Below are positions 55,535 to 63,985 of a stretch of DNA of 64,000 nucleotides, piece after piece. The position numbers were made by a program, and so were the translations under genes. The notes beneath the pieces are model-generated. The model saw nothing but the letters and a program-made list of their open reading frames with translations. It was not told the origin of the DNA and ran no database searches. Origin of the DNA: an uncultured bacterium (GTDB lineage Bacteria > Bacillota_I > Bacilli_A > RFN20 > CAG-826); NCBI GenBank assembly GCA_949290395.1, contig CASERQ010000003.1, positions 80,269 through 144,268 on the forward strand, in the 5' to 3' direction. Within the stretch, counting starts at the first letter, position 1, and every line of letters begins with the position of its first letter.

Positions 55535-56269
55535 TTATTTTAAGTGTTTAAAAATTTCGCCAATACTATCATTAAAAATTAGTTTTACCTTTCGATTAAT
55601 ATTAAGTGTTGTTTTGTTAATTACAACAATATTATCGCCAAAGAAATAGTTGATAAAAGAATTAGCAGGATAAACGTTTAAAGATGTACCAGCAATTATT
55701 AATAAATCTGCTTTTTCTAAAGCAATAATTGCCTTAACAATAGTTCTTTCATCTAAAGGTTCTTCATATAGGACGACATCTGGTTTAATTAAACCATGAC
55801 AATAAGGGCAAAATGGCGTTTCGTCTAATTTATTTAGTTCGTTTAAATCAAACATTCTGCCGCACCTCGTGCAATAATTTCGATGTATCGATCCATGAAG
55901 TTCAATAACGTTTTTGCTTCCGGCAATTTGATGAAGTCCATCAATATTTTGAGTAATGATACTTATATGCTTACCTTTCTTTTCTTTGTCTGCTAAATAT
56001 TTGTGAGTTATATTAGGTTTTGCATCCTCATTTATCATGAATTCTTTATAGAATTTATAAAAAGTATCGGTATTATTTTCAAAATAATGATGTGAAAGCA
56101 TCTCTTCATATGGTTTATCGTATTTACTTTTAAGTTTATAAAGTCCATTTTCACTACGAAAATCAGGGATTCCACTTTCAGTTGATACGCCAGCTCCCCC
56201 AAAAAATACTATTTCTTTGGCTTCATCTATTAATTTTTGTAATTGCTTAATTTTGTCTATCGTTTCCAT
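55535..56269 (-). CDS. cobB: Sirtuin NAD-dependent protein deacylase
   Basis: This 244-residue protein is a complete bacterial sirtuin that removes acyl groups from lysine side chains using NAD. The NAD-binding GAGVSTESGIPDFR starts at residue 25, TQNIDGLH follows, and the catalytic His125 lies in ELHGS. Four zinc cysteines are present as CTRC and CPYC. GTSLNVYPA is the late NAD-contact motif. There is no ribosome site: TATAAT lies six bases before the ATG, so the message is probably leaderless. It is transcribed away from the tRNA gene. Confidence 0.95.
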   Translation of the reverse strand: METIDKIKQLQKLIDEAKEIVFFGGAGVSTESGIPDFRSENGLYKLKSKYDKPYEEMLSHHYFENNTDTFYKFYKEFMINEDAKPNITHKYLADKEKKGKHISIITQNIDGLHQIAGSKNVIELHGSIHRNYCTRCGRMFDLNELNKLDETPFCPYCHGLIKPDVVLYEEPLDERTIVKAIIALEKADLLIIAGTSLNVYPANSFINYFFGDNIVVINKTTLNINRKVKLIFNDSIGEIFKHLK

Positions 56270-56275
56270 GCAATA

Positions 56276-56281
56276 ATTATA
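56276..56281 (-). promoter_or_regulatory. -10 box of leaderless sirtuin gene
   Basis: On the minus strand TATAAT is followed by TATTGC and then the ATG, placing the expected transcription start at or next to the start codon. Confidence 0.6.
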
Positions 56282-56317
56282 AGAAATTTATCGTATTAAA
56301 AAAACGCTTCTAAATTG

Positions 56318-56323
56318 TATAAT
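56318..56323 (+). promoter_or_regulatory. -10 box of tRNA-Leu gene
   Basis: A perfect TATAAT nine bases before the tRNA; the -35 region is weak. Confidence 0.6.
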
Positions 56324-56332
56324 TATTAGGCT

Positions 56333-56418
56333 GATGCACTGGTGGAACGGTAGACACGCTAGTTTCAGAAGCTAGTGATCGAAAGATCGTGTAGGTTCAA
56401 ATCCTATGTGCATCACCA
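56333..56418 (+). tRNA. tRNA-Leu (anticodon CAG)
   Basis: The acceptor GATGCAC pairs with GTGCATC, followed by discriminator A and an encoded CCA. GTGGAACGGTAGACAC forms the D arm, the anticodon loop is TTCAGAA (anticodon CAG), TGATCGAAAGATCG is the long class II variable arm, and TAGGTTCAAATCCTA is the T arm. The length of 86 and the long variable arm are typical of tRNA-Leu. Confidence 0.95.
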
Positions 56419-56432
56419 AACTAATTAAATTT

Positions 56433-56458
56433 AAGATGCAAACTTCGCATCTTTATAA
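56433..56458 (+). terminator. Terminator after tRNA-Leu
   Basis: AAGATGC pairs with GCATCTT around a 7-base loop, followed by a modest T-rich tail. Confidence 0.65.
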
Positions 56459-57148
56459 TTTTATAAGTCTAAGACATCCAACATCTTGTTTGAGTAGTTT
56501 ATTTAAAAACTAAAATTTTAATCTAAACCCAGAATTTATGATAAATAAAATTATTAGTTAATCCGATATCGATTATAGAAATAATAATATGAGACTTACC
56601 TATTAAGCGAAAACATTCATAATTATTATTTGAATTTTTAGTGTTCAAACGAAAAGCTATTAAGATGGTGAAACTTAAGAACGGAGTGACAAATGGAGTA
56701 GCATTCATTAGAGCTTCCTAGGTGACAGGCGGCATATTGGAGTAAGTCTAGGTTACCAGTCCAGATTTAGTGACAAGAAAATTACAATACCGCACTACAT
56801 GATTCTTTTTATTTAATGTATTTAAATTTCTTTGTATTGAATCTTTATTTCTGCACACTCTATTCCTGAATTAATAGTTTCATAAAATTCATAAGACAGT
56901 AGACATATCAACTATATTTTAGAATTGTTATGGAGGTTGTTAATTTTTTCGTAGCGGAAGCGATACATCGTTTATATCAGTCAGATGATCTAATTACCTT
57001 TGCTATGTTCTTTCTTACTTTTTAGGTAAAAAAGGAAAATAACTTAAATTCTTTATCTTTGAAAGATAAGAATTAATAGAGATTACACCTAGAAATGCGT
57101 TTTTTAGCCAGAAATCAAAAATGTGGATGATTTTAATTTCACTTAATC
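56459..57148. other. Gene-poor 690-base region before ktrB
   Basis: No convincing gene, RNA or repeat was recognised. Short frames exist, such as 31 codons at 56930-57025 and a minus-strand frame at 56523-56708, but they lack ribosome sites and family features. The part at 56650-56780 has higher G+C and contains the near repeats CTAGGTGAC and CTAGGTTAC, with an appearance closer to a structured RNA or a decayed gene than to ordinary spacer. The potassium gene that follows has its own promoter right at its start codon, so this region is not its leader. Confidence 0.4.
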
Positions 57149-57154
57149 TATAAT
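57149..57154 (+). promoter_or_regulatory. -10 box of probably leaderless ktrB
   Basis: A perfect TATAAT ends eleven bases before ATG 57166. With a normal start six to seven bases after the -10 box, the message would carry only about four or five untranslated bases and no ribosome site. Confidence 0.5.
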
Positions 57155-57165
57155 ATTCATTGACT

Positions 57166-58560
57166 ATGGTTTCGCTATTTAAAAAAAGAAAGTTTGAAAT
57201 TAGGCCAATTGCCTTTATTTGTATAGCCTTCTTACTCGTGATATTAATAGGTTCACTCTTTTTACGGGCACCGTTTTCATTAAACGAAGGATATAGCGTA
57301 GATTATATTGATGCATTATTTACATCAACATCAGCAACGTGCGTTACAGGTCTTGTTTCTTTACCAAATTCTTCAATTGGGGATACATATAATCTTTTTG
57401 GTAGGTTTGTAATTGCGATCTTAATTCAAATTGGTGGATTAGGTGCAGCAACTTTAGCAATGGCTTTTATTTTGATTATTTCTTCAAAATTAACTTTGAG
57501 CCAACAAAATCTTGTCAAAGAAAGTTGGAATATCTCATCATTTAAAGGATTAAAAAAGATATTCTTATTGAACTTTTTGATCACATTTATCGCTGAATTT
57601 GTAGGTGCGTTCTTACTATTTTTTGATCTTTATTTTTTACATAGTGATGTAATTAAAGGTGTAGATGAAGCCTTTGGACATGCTTTCTTTTTATCAGTAA
57701 GTGCTTTTAATAACGCTGGATTTGATTTGTTTGGCGGAACATCTTTAATTAACTTTTCTAGCGACGTATTTCTCAATTTAGTTATTTCAATTTTAATTAT
57801 TTTAGGTGGATTAGGCTACTTAGTTATTATAGATGTAGTCAGTAAAAGATGTAATTTTAAAAAGCTAAGTCTTCACTCCAAAGTTGTCTTAACTATGACA
57901 CTTTTCTTAATTGTAACTGGAACAATAACTATTTATTTAAGTGAAAATATGACTCATTTTATTGATATTACTGAGCCAAGTGGAATGAACTTTTTAGAAT
58001 CGTTCTTCTTATCTGTTTCAACAAGAACCGCTGGTTTTACAACCTATAATTTATATGATGCAAGAATTGCTTCAATATTATTAATGAATGTTTTGATGTT
58101 TATTGGTGCTTCACCTGGTGGTACTGGAGGTGGTGTTAAAACCACAACAATCTTTGCGCTTTTTGCTAGACTTAGAAGTGGCATTGATGGAAGACATCCT
58201 CACGCATTTAGAAGAAGTATTTCAAAAGACACTGTTAATAAATCATTTATTTTATTCTTCTTATCTGTATTATTCTTAATTTTCTTTATTTTACTTATTT
58301 TCTGTTTTGAAGGCGGTTCAATTGAAGGGAATGGAAATACCTACGATTCTTTAGATTATGTGTTTGATGCTTTCAGTGCATTTGCAACTGTTGGATTATC
58401 AGTTGGTGTTACACCTTTCTTTAGTGTAGGTAGTAAACTTTGTTTAATTTCATTAATGTATATTGGTCGTATTGGACCTATGTCTATATCTTTATCGTTA
58501 TTTAAGAGTCGTGGTTTACATAAATGGACTTACGTCGAAGATTCTTTACCTATAGGTTAA
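57166..58560 (+). CDS. ktrB: Potassium uptake membrane subunit KtrB/TrkH family
   Basis: ATG 57166 is preferred to the upstream TTG 57160. The 464-residue protein has the four pore repeats of the Trk/Ktr/HKT family with their selectivity glycines in SATCVTGLVS, NNAGFDLFGG, TRTAGFTTYN and FATVGLSVG. Eight or more membrane helices and GASPGGTGGGVKTTT in the gating loop of the third repeat are also typical. It forms the ion channel subunit, gated by the cytosolic KtrA ring encoded by the next gene 15 bases on. Such systems are often regulated by c-di-AMP through KtrA. Confidence 0.93.
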   Translation: MVSLFKKRKFEIRPIAFICIAFLLVILIGSLFLRAPFSLNEGYSVDYIDALFTSTSATCVTGLVSLPNSSIGDTYNLFGRFVIAILIQIGGLGAATLAMAFILIISSKLTLSQQNLVKESWNISSFKGLKKIFLLNFLITFIAEFVGAFLLFFDLYFLHSDVIKGVDEAFGHAFFLSVSAFNNAGFDLFGGTSLINFSSDVFLNLVISILIILGGLGYLVIIDVVSKRCNFKKLSLHSKVVLTMTLFLIVTGTITIYLSENMTHFIDITEPSGMNFLESFFLSVSTRTAGFTTYNLYDARIASILLMNVLMFIGASPGGTGGGVKTTTIFALFARLRSGIDGRHPHAFRRSISKDTVNKSFILFFLSVLFLIFFILLIFCFEGGSIEGNGNTYDSLDYVFDAFSAFATVGLSVGVTPFFSVGSKLCLISLMYIGRIGPMSISLSLFKSRGLHKWTYVEDSLPIG

Positions 58561-58575
58561 AAGGAGTTTATTTGT

Positions 58576-59226
58576 ATGGATAAAAAAGCAACTATTGGTA
58601 TTATTGGTTTAGGAAGATTTGGTATGTCTCTTGCAATAGAGCTTGCTTCTTCTGGGAAAAGCGTTATTTGTATTGATCAAGATGAAAAGAAGGTCAAAGA
58701 AGTTTTAAATTATACTGATTATGCTTATGTCACAGAAGATTTAACTAAAGAAACTCTTGAAGATATGGGCTTTAAAGAATGCGACACAATCGTTGTTTGT
58801 ATTGGTGAAAAAATTGACGTTTCAATTTTAACAACATTAAATGCTATTTCTTTAGGTGTAAGAAAAGTTATCGCAAAAGCTGGAAGTGAAGAGCAAGGAA
58901 GAGTTCTTGAAAGATTAGGAGCAGAAGTAATCTATCCTGATAAAGATAGTGCTGATCGTCTTGCAAAAAAGATTTTATCAAACAACATTTTAGATTTTAT
59001 TACACTCAATGAAGGAATTGAGATTGTTGAAATCACTATTCCAAAGCGTTATATTGGGGTAAGAATTGCTGATTCTGATATTAGAAAAAAATATCATCTT
59101 AATATTGTTGCTATTGAAAGAGATGAACAAATTGAAATTAATATCTCACCAAATTTAGAGTTTAAAGAAAACGATGCAATAGTTGTTGTTGGTAAAACTG
59201 ACGATATTGCTAATTTTGAAAAATAA
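58576..59226 (+). CDS. ktrA: Potassium uptake regulatory subunit KtrA (RCK)
   Basis: AAAGGAG precedes ATG 58576. The 216-residue protein has an N-terminal RCK domain with the nucleotide-binding GIIGLGRFGMSLA (from about 8), the acidic strand end VICIDQDEKKV, and VIAKAGSEEQGRVLERLGA. A TrkA-C domain follows at about 140-216 (IADSDIRKKYHLNIVAIERD, DAIVVVGK). Both domains are complete and the length is standard. It forms the octameric ring that opens KtrB in response to ATP/ADP; TrkA-C domains of this type can bind c-di-AMP. Confidence 0.95.
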   Translation: MDKKATIGIIGLGRFGMSLAIELASSGKSVICIDQDEKKVKEVLNYTDYAYVTEDLTKETLEDMGFKECDTIVVCIGEKIDVSILTTLNAISLGVRKVIAKAGSEEQGRVLERLGAEVIYPDKDSADRLAKKILSNNILDFITLNEGIEIVEITIPKRYIGVRIADSDIRKKYHLNIVAIERDEQIEINISPNLEFKENDAIVVVGKTDDIANFEK

Positions 59227-59258
59227 TTTAATTATCTTAAAAATATAAATAAAAGATT

Positions 59259-59537
59259 TTATTCTTTATTATATTTTATATCTCCTTGTAAATCTTTACT
59301 GGCGTTTAAAAAGCCATCTAAAATGTATTTATAATACTTTTTGTATTCTTCGTTTTTGATCTTTTTTAAGTTTTTCTCAAGCATTAAATTTTCGCGATTT
59401 TTATCTTGAACAGAAATGTTGTTTTTAAGTTTGTAATTAATGACTTCTTTAACAATATTCATCCTTTCTTCATAAAGTTCAATTATTTTTTCATCAATAG
59501 AATCAATTAAATCCCTGCAATTATCAAGTGTTTTCAT
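59259..59537 (-). CDS. aroQ: Chorismate mutase, AroQ type (CM_2)
   Basis: The 92-residue protein is an all-helical chorismate mutase that converts chorismate to prephenate. All active-site residues of the AroQ class can be placed: Arg8, Arg25, Lys36, Asp45, Arg48, Glu49 and Gln84, at the same spacing as in the E. coli enzyme up to Glu49, with Gln shifted by one. It stands alone, not fused to prephenate dehydratase or dehydrogenase. GGGAGA precedes the ATG at 59537. It is the last gene of a minus-strand set, nine bases after the permease gene. Confidence 0.88.
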   Translation of the reverse strand: MKTLDNCRDLIDSIDEKIIELYEERMNIVKEVINYKLKNNISVQDKNRENLMLEKNLKKIKNEEYKKYYKYILDGFLNASKDLQGDIKYNKE

Positions 59538-59546
59538 AAATTCTCC

Positions 59547-60995
59547 CTAAAATACAAGTAAACCTATTGGATAGGATATGACTAGCGAAAGCATGACAGA
59601 AGTTACCATTAAAAGTGAACCATAAATAAACACATCTTTTGTTGAGCAAGATTCAGTGCTTGAAATTATAGCTATGTGAGGCATTGATGGAGGAGTAGCG
59701 AAAGCAAAACTTGATAGCATTCCTACAATACAAATAGTAGCTTCTAAGTTTAGACCTGTAAAAGTAGAACTTATAATAGTACCAGCAACCGTTCCAACAA
59801 GAGTTGCAGTTACCATATTTGAAGATAAGTTAGTTTGAAGCGCGGCCCAAATTGCAAATATAAATAGAAGTAAAATTGGCGATAAATTAACAAGAGAGTT
59901 TCCTAAAGTTCCTTGCAAGAAAGTAATAATTCCAATTTGATCACTTTTAATTGCTTCACCAAGAGCTAAAGTTGAAGCGCACATTATTAAACTACCCCAT
60001 GGAATTCCTTTTTTAAGTGCTTCATCAAAAGTAATTAGAGGTTCATTTTCTACTCTTATTACACAAAGAAGCAAAGTTCCTAAAAGCGGTGGCATAACTG
60101 TACCATACTTATTAAAGAATTCATAAATTGGATAATATATGAATTCAAATATTGAAGGAACAATCCATAAAACAAGAACTGTAATAAAGATAATTAAAGT
60201 AATAATTTCTTTTTTAGAGAACTTTTGCGTGGTTTCTTTTAGTTTTGAGACTTTTTGAAAGTTTAATCCATTCTTTTCTGGTCTGATAAAAATAAGTAAA
60301 AAGAGATACATTAATAGGAAAAGAATAAGCCCAGTTGGAAAAGCAACGGCAATATATTGGAAGGTTGACACTTCAATATTTGCTGCGTTGATTGCAAGAA
60401 GTGGAAAAACGTGAGCAATAGGGGTCATGCCGCTACTTATAGAAACAGTAAATCCTAAACCAAGCATTAAAACTTTTGATATTTTATCTTTTTTATCAAC
60501 TTCTAAAAGATTAAGAATTTCTTCTAAAATTGGAAGAAGAATAACAAAAAGAACGCTAGGTGATATAAAAAGACCTAAAATCAAAGTTGCAAGCAAAAAG
60601 AAAAAGATAAATAAATAGGAATTCTTTTGTGCTAGTTTAAAATTTATAAAAGTATAAGCAATTCTTTTTATTAAACTTGTTTTAGATAAAGCGTAGGTAC
60701 ATACAAAAGTAAATAATAAAAATGCAAATGTAGAATTACCTAAACTAGAAGATAAAACTTTATTAAAACCAAAGTTATTGATAAATCCAAGCGCTAGTAA
60801 GCAAAGTAAACTTGGCCAATCGATCCCGATTGTTAGCCATAAAATTAATACGCCAACAAAAATAAAAATAACCCCAAAAGCTTCGCTTGAAAAGCCATTA
60901 ACCGGCGGAATAAATTGTCCAATAAAACAAAGTGTTATTGAGAGTGGGATTATAATTGCACGATAAACTCTGTTATCTTTTAAACTTTTTTTCAT
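59547..60995 (-). CDS. SLC13/DASS-type anion permease
   Basis: This 482-residue protein has about eleven or twelve membrane helices in two related halves, as in the ion-transporter superfamily (DASS, CitT, ArsB/NhaD). SGMTPIAHVFPLLAINAAN in the first half and the loop SFAFATPPSMPHIAIISS in the second occupy the places of the two conserved SNT-type anion motifs. Likely substrates are di- or tricarboxylates or another small anion, with sodium or proton coupling; the sequence does not decide. Its ATG overlaps the stop of the U32 gene in ATGA. The context gives no strong substrate clue. Confidence 0.8.
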   Translation of the reverse strand: MKKSLKDNRVYRAIIIPLSITLCFIGQFIPPVNGFSSEAFGVIFIFVGVLILWLTIGIDWPSLLCLLALGFINNFGFNKVLSSSLGNSTFAFLLFTFVCTYALSKTSLIKRIAYTFINFKLAQKNSYLFIFFFLLATLILGLFISPSVLFVILLPILEEILNLLEVDKKDKISKVLMLGLGFTVSISSGMTPIAHVFPLLAINAANIEVSTFQYIAVAFPTGLILFLLMYLFLLIFIRPEKNGLNFQKVSKLKETTQKFSKKEIITLIIFITVLVLWIVPSIFEFIYYPIYEFFNKYGTVMPPLLGTLLLCVIRVENEPLITFDEALKKGIPWGSLIMCASTLALGEAIKSDQIGIITFLQGTLGNSLVNLSPILLLFIFAIWAALQTNLSSNMVTATLVGTVAGTIISSTFTGLNLEATICIVGMLSSFAFATPPSMPHIAIISSTESCSTKDVFIYGSLLMVTSVMLSLVISYPIGLLVF

Positions 60996-62206
60996 ATCTC
61001 TTTTTTGCGTAAAATATCGTATTTATTCAACTTATATGGATATTTAATGTAAACATGTTCTTTAATTTTTTTGACTTCAGTTACTGGAGAATGATCTAAA
61101 TTTAAAATTTCTTCAACTTTAAATGTTTTGTTGAAGTGTTCGTTGGAAGAAAGAATCTCTAATTCATCTCCAAGCACAAATTTATTTCGATGTTCAACTA
61201 GGATATAACCATCATCGGTTGATTCTAAAACAACTGCGATATATTTGTGTGTTTCACTTTGCTTTGAAGTTTCTAAGTTTTCTTTATGTTCATCACCAAA
61301 ATAAAAACCAGTTGTAAAATCTCTATTAGAAGTTTTTCTTAGTTCTTCAAGATAATCAAAATTAGTCTCAACTCCGTTATAATAATTATCAATAGCCCTT
61401 CTATATGCATTAGTTACAGTTGCAACATAATAATTTGTTTTCATTCTACCTTCGATTTTTAAACTTGTAACGCCGGCTTCGACAAGTTCTTTGATGTGGT
61501 TAATCATGCAAAGATCTTTGCTATTTAAAATATATGTTCCTTTAGAGTCTTCTAAAATTGGATAATAATCAATTTCATCAATATTATTCTTAATTCCTAA
61601 AGCATAATTCCATCTACAAGGTTGAGCACATTCTCCACGGTTGGAGTCTCTTCCTGTTAAATAGTTTGAAAGCAAACAACGCCCACTATAAGAGATACAC
61701 ATTGCTCCATGACCAAAACACTCAATATCAATGTCTTCGCCAATTGCTTCCTTAATCTCTTTTATTTCTTTTAAAGATAGTTCTCTAGCGAGAACAAGTC
61801 TTTTAGCGCCTAATTTTACCCATTCTTTAGCACTATAAATATTAGTAATATTAGCTTGAGTAGAAACATGTAATTCAAGATTTGTATGTTCTTTTACTAA
61901 ACTAGCAATTCCTAAATCACTGACAATAACACCATCAACTTTTGCACTGTCTAAAAATTTTAAATAGTCAACAAGGCCATTAAAATCATCATTATGAGCA
62001 AGAATATTTACAGTAACATAGATCTTGACATTTCTTTCGTGAGCATAATTTACTGCTTTAATAATTTCGTCTTCATCAAAGTTAGAAGCAAAGGCTCTAA
62101 GTCCAAATTTTTTACCAGCAAAATAGACAGCGTTGGCTCCAAAATGAATTGCAGTAACTAATCTTTCAAAATCTCCTGCAGGAGCTAATAATTCTAATTT
62201 TTTCAT
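60992..62206 (-). CDS. trhP: U32 peptidase family, TrhP/YrrO-like tRNA hydroxylation protein
   Basis: The 404-residue protein begins ELLAPAGDFERL, the U32 hallmark, and carries the signature CFGHGAMCISYSGRCLLSNY followed by RGECAQPC, with Cys residues that can hold a cofactor. The length and C-terminal extension fit the YrrO/RlhA/TrhP branch. TrhP proteins use prephenate to form 5-hydroxyuridine at wobble position 34 of tRNA (family knowledge). A chorismate mutase, which makes prephenate, is encoded two genes downstream in the same set and could supply it. TATTAT lies six bases before the ATG and there is no ribosome site, suggesting a leaderless message. It ends in TGA. Confidence 0.87.
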   Translation of the reverse strand: MKKLELLAPAGDFERLVTAIHFGANAVYFAGKKFGLRAFASNFDEDEIIKAVNYAHERNVKIYVTVNILAHNDDFNGLVDYLKFLDSAKVDGVIVSDLGIASLVKEHTNLELHVSTQANITNIYSAKEWVKLGAKRLVLARELSLKEIKEIKEAIGEDIDIECFGHGAMCISYSGRCLLSNYLTGRDSNRGECAQPCRWNYALGIKNNIDEIDYYPILEDSKGTYILNSKDLCMINHIKELVEAGVTSLKIEGRMKTNYYVATVTNAYRRAIDNYYNGVETNFDYLEELRKTSNRDFTTGFYFGDEHKENLETSKQSETHKYIAVVLESTDDGYILVEHRNKFVLGDELEILSSNEHFNKTFKVEEILNLDHSPVTEVKKIKEHVYIKYPYKLNKYDILRKKEI

Positions 62207-62212
62207 GCAAAT

Positions 62213-62218
62213 ATAATA
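62213..62218 (-). promoter_or_regulatory. -10 box of leaderless trhP operon
   Basis: On the minus strand TATTAT is followed by ATTTGC and then ATG, the same layout as at the sirtuin gene. Confidence 0.6.
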
Positions 62219-62313
62219 CTTTAAATGAAGAATTTTTTCATTAAAACTAAGACTTTATATTGAAGAAATGATTAGTAATTCTTACTTTTAATTTAGAATA
62301 AATAAAAGATATT

Positions 62314-63125
62314 ATGAAAAATGAATTTTATGAAAAATACATAAACCAGACTGGCACGAGAAAAATTGAAAAACAGTATGCACGGAGTACCGCGATTGGC
62401 TTGCAAGATGTTGATGAACTTAAAACTTCGGATTATCTTTTAAATGTTGCAATTAAGAATATTGAAGGCGGTATTTCAATTGGAGAAGCAAAAACATTAG
62501 TAAATAAATATTATGAAAACAAAAATTTATATAATCTTGATGTTGATCGAGTTGAAGAGGCTGATAAAGTGTCTGTTCGTATTGCTTATTTCCTTTACAA
62601 GATACTTTCGAGTTTTTACTAAACGAATATTTTGAAATCCACAGATAATTATTTGAAGCTATTTATCATAACGCTGGAAAAATAAGAGATTTTAATATAT
62701 CAAAAAAAGAATGGATTCTAAACGGCGATAGTGTTTATTATTGTGATGCTAGAGAATTAATATTAACTTTAGAGTTTGAGCTTGCTGAAGAGAAAAAGTT
62801 TAGTTATGTAGGATTGAATTCTAATGAAATTATTAAGCATTTAGCTTTATTTGTTTCTAGCATATGGCAAATCCATGCTTTTAGTGAAGGAAATACAAGA
62901 ACAACAGCAGCTTTGCTTATCAAATATTTAAAGAAACTTGGTTTTAAAATATCTTATAGTGCATTTGCTAAAAACTCACTATATTTCAGGAATGCGCTAG
63001 TTAAAGCGAATTATTCTAATCTGACAAAAAACATTTATGAAACAACTTATTATCTAGAATTATTCTTACGAAATCTTCTTTTAAATGAAAATAATATACT
63101 TAAAAATAGTGATCTTTATATTTAA
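62314..63125 (+). pseudogene. Broken Fic family protein gene
   Basis: Frame one (62314-62622) encodes the N-terminal part of a Fic protein (TGTRKIEKQYARSTAIGLQ, YLLNVAIKNIEGGISIGEA). Near 62590 the homologous reading moves to another frame (LQDTFEFLLNEYFEIHR), meets TAA at 62646-62648 where the family has a Gln (IHRQLF), and continues as LFEAIYHNAGKIRDFNISKK to 63125. The active-site motif is present as HAFSEGNTRTTA; Fic enzymes usually have HPFxxGNxR and transfer AMP to target proteins. One frameshift and one CAA-to-TAA change make it inactive unless the C-terminal part from 62814 is made alone. Confidence 0.8.
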
Positions 63126-63351
63126 ACTGGAATGTGTAGATTGTAAGAACTTTATAACAAACAGTTGCTGAAACAGAAAAACCGGACATTCGTATATATA
63201 ATTTTAAACTTTTGAGTTAACATCAACAGTTTATAAGCGAAAAGTTATAAAGAGTTATAAAAAAATAAAAAGATATAAAAAGATATAAAGAGATATAAAA
63301 TTCAATGAATTAATGAGGAAGCAAAGGAATGAGTAATCCATTTTCTGTAGC
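63126..63351. other. Spacer between two decayed genes
   Basis: It holds no gene. Its second half contains six 10-base tandem units (63241-63300). Confidence 0.5.
63241..63300. repeat. Six tandem 10-bp AT-rich units
   Basis: Six decamers run without a break: AAAGTTATAA, AGAGTTATAA, AAAAATAAAA, AGATATAAAA, AGATATAAAG, AGATATAAAA. The period equals about one helical turn. Confidence 0.7.
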
Positions 63352-63915
63352 TTGAAAAAAGATTTTAGAGAAATCAGTGTTTCTTTAACACCTGAAGTAA
63401 ATGATCTATTACGTGGTGTAAGTAGAATGTACTGTTTAAATATTTTATTTGATCATTACAATATTAATGTTTCAGAAGATGATAAAGTTAAACTTGCTGA
63501 AAATAAAAATGAAATTTATCGAAATTATTTGATGTGTTTAAACAAAAATGATGTGGAGGATGGAGTTTTATATATGTTGTCCTCTCTTAAAGAAAAACAC
63601 ATAAAAATTGCTATAGGTTCATCAAGCAAAAAAACAAAATTAATTTTAAGTAAACTTAATATTATTAATCTTTTTGATGCTATTATTGATGGCAACGACA
63701 TCAGTAAAAGTAAACCTGATCCTGAGGTATTTTTAAAAGCATCTTCCAGACTAAATTTAAAAACTGAAGAATGTATGATAGTAGAAAATGCAATAAGTAG
63801 AATTTAAACTGCTCATAAAGGAAGATTTCTAACTATTGTGGTAAAAGACTCAAGAAAATCAAATCTAGTAAAAATTAAAATTGATAGAGTTAATGACTTA
63901 TGTATTGGTAAATAA
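63352..63915 (+). pseudogene. Truncated beta-phosphoglucomutase-like HAD gene
   Basis: The frame matches beta-phosphoglucomutase from its cap domain onward: LLRGVSRMYCLNILFDHYN, KIAIGSSSKKT (motif II), DGNDISKSKPDPEVFLKASS (motif III Lys) and MIVENAIS (motif IV). The first 35 or so residues, including the nucleophile motif DxDG, are missing, and no ATG or ribosome site is present (TTG 63352 is the only start). TAA 63805-63807 falls where the family continues, and the same frame runs on as TAHKGRFLTIVVKDS to 63915. It is therefore inactive at both ends. The family's job would be maltose or trehalose phosphate catabolism. Confidence 0.75.
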
Positions 63916-63953
63916 ATTACATTTACCCTATTTATAAAGTATTTAAGCAATAA

Positions 63954-63985
63954 AAAAAGCGAAATTCCGTAAAACTCCGCTTTTT
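63954..63985 (+). terminator. Terminator after decayed HAD gene
   Basis: AAAAAGCG pairs with CGCTTTTT around a 16-base loop; A and T runs on both sides allow use in either direction. Confidence 0.65.

Noticed and set aside
56660..56680. Two TTAAGA copies resembling the operator
   Set aside because: Their period is 15 bp rather than 11 and no promoter or gene lies at the expected distance.
56930..57025. 31-codon ORF starting MEVVNFFVAEAIHRL
   Set aside because: No ribosome site, no recognised family, and it lies in a gap with many stops; it could be a relic but cannot be supported as a gene.
56459..57160. A c-di-AMP (ydaO) riboswitch before the potassium genes
   Set aside because: The conserved blocks of that riboswitch were not found, and the ktrB promoter lies directly at the start codon, leaving no leader.
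1591..62206. Mycoplasma-type code with TGA as tryptophan
   Set aside because: TGG is the Trp codon in the intact frames and TGA is the natural stop of the TrhP-like gene, in an ATGA overlap with the next gene.
62646..63807. Possible reassignment of TAA to glutamine, because TAA replaces or is likely to replace CAA in two genes
   Set aside because: Nearly all intact genes in the window end in TAA, so TAA must be a stop; the two genes are simply decayed.
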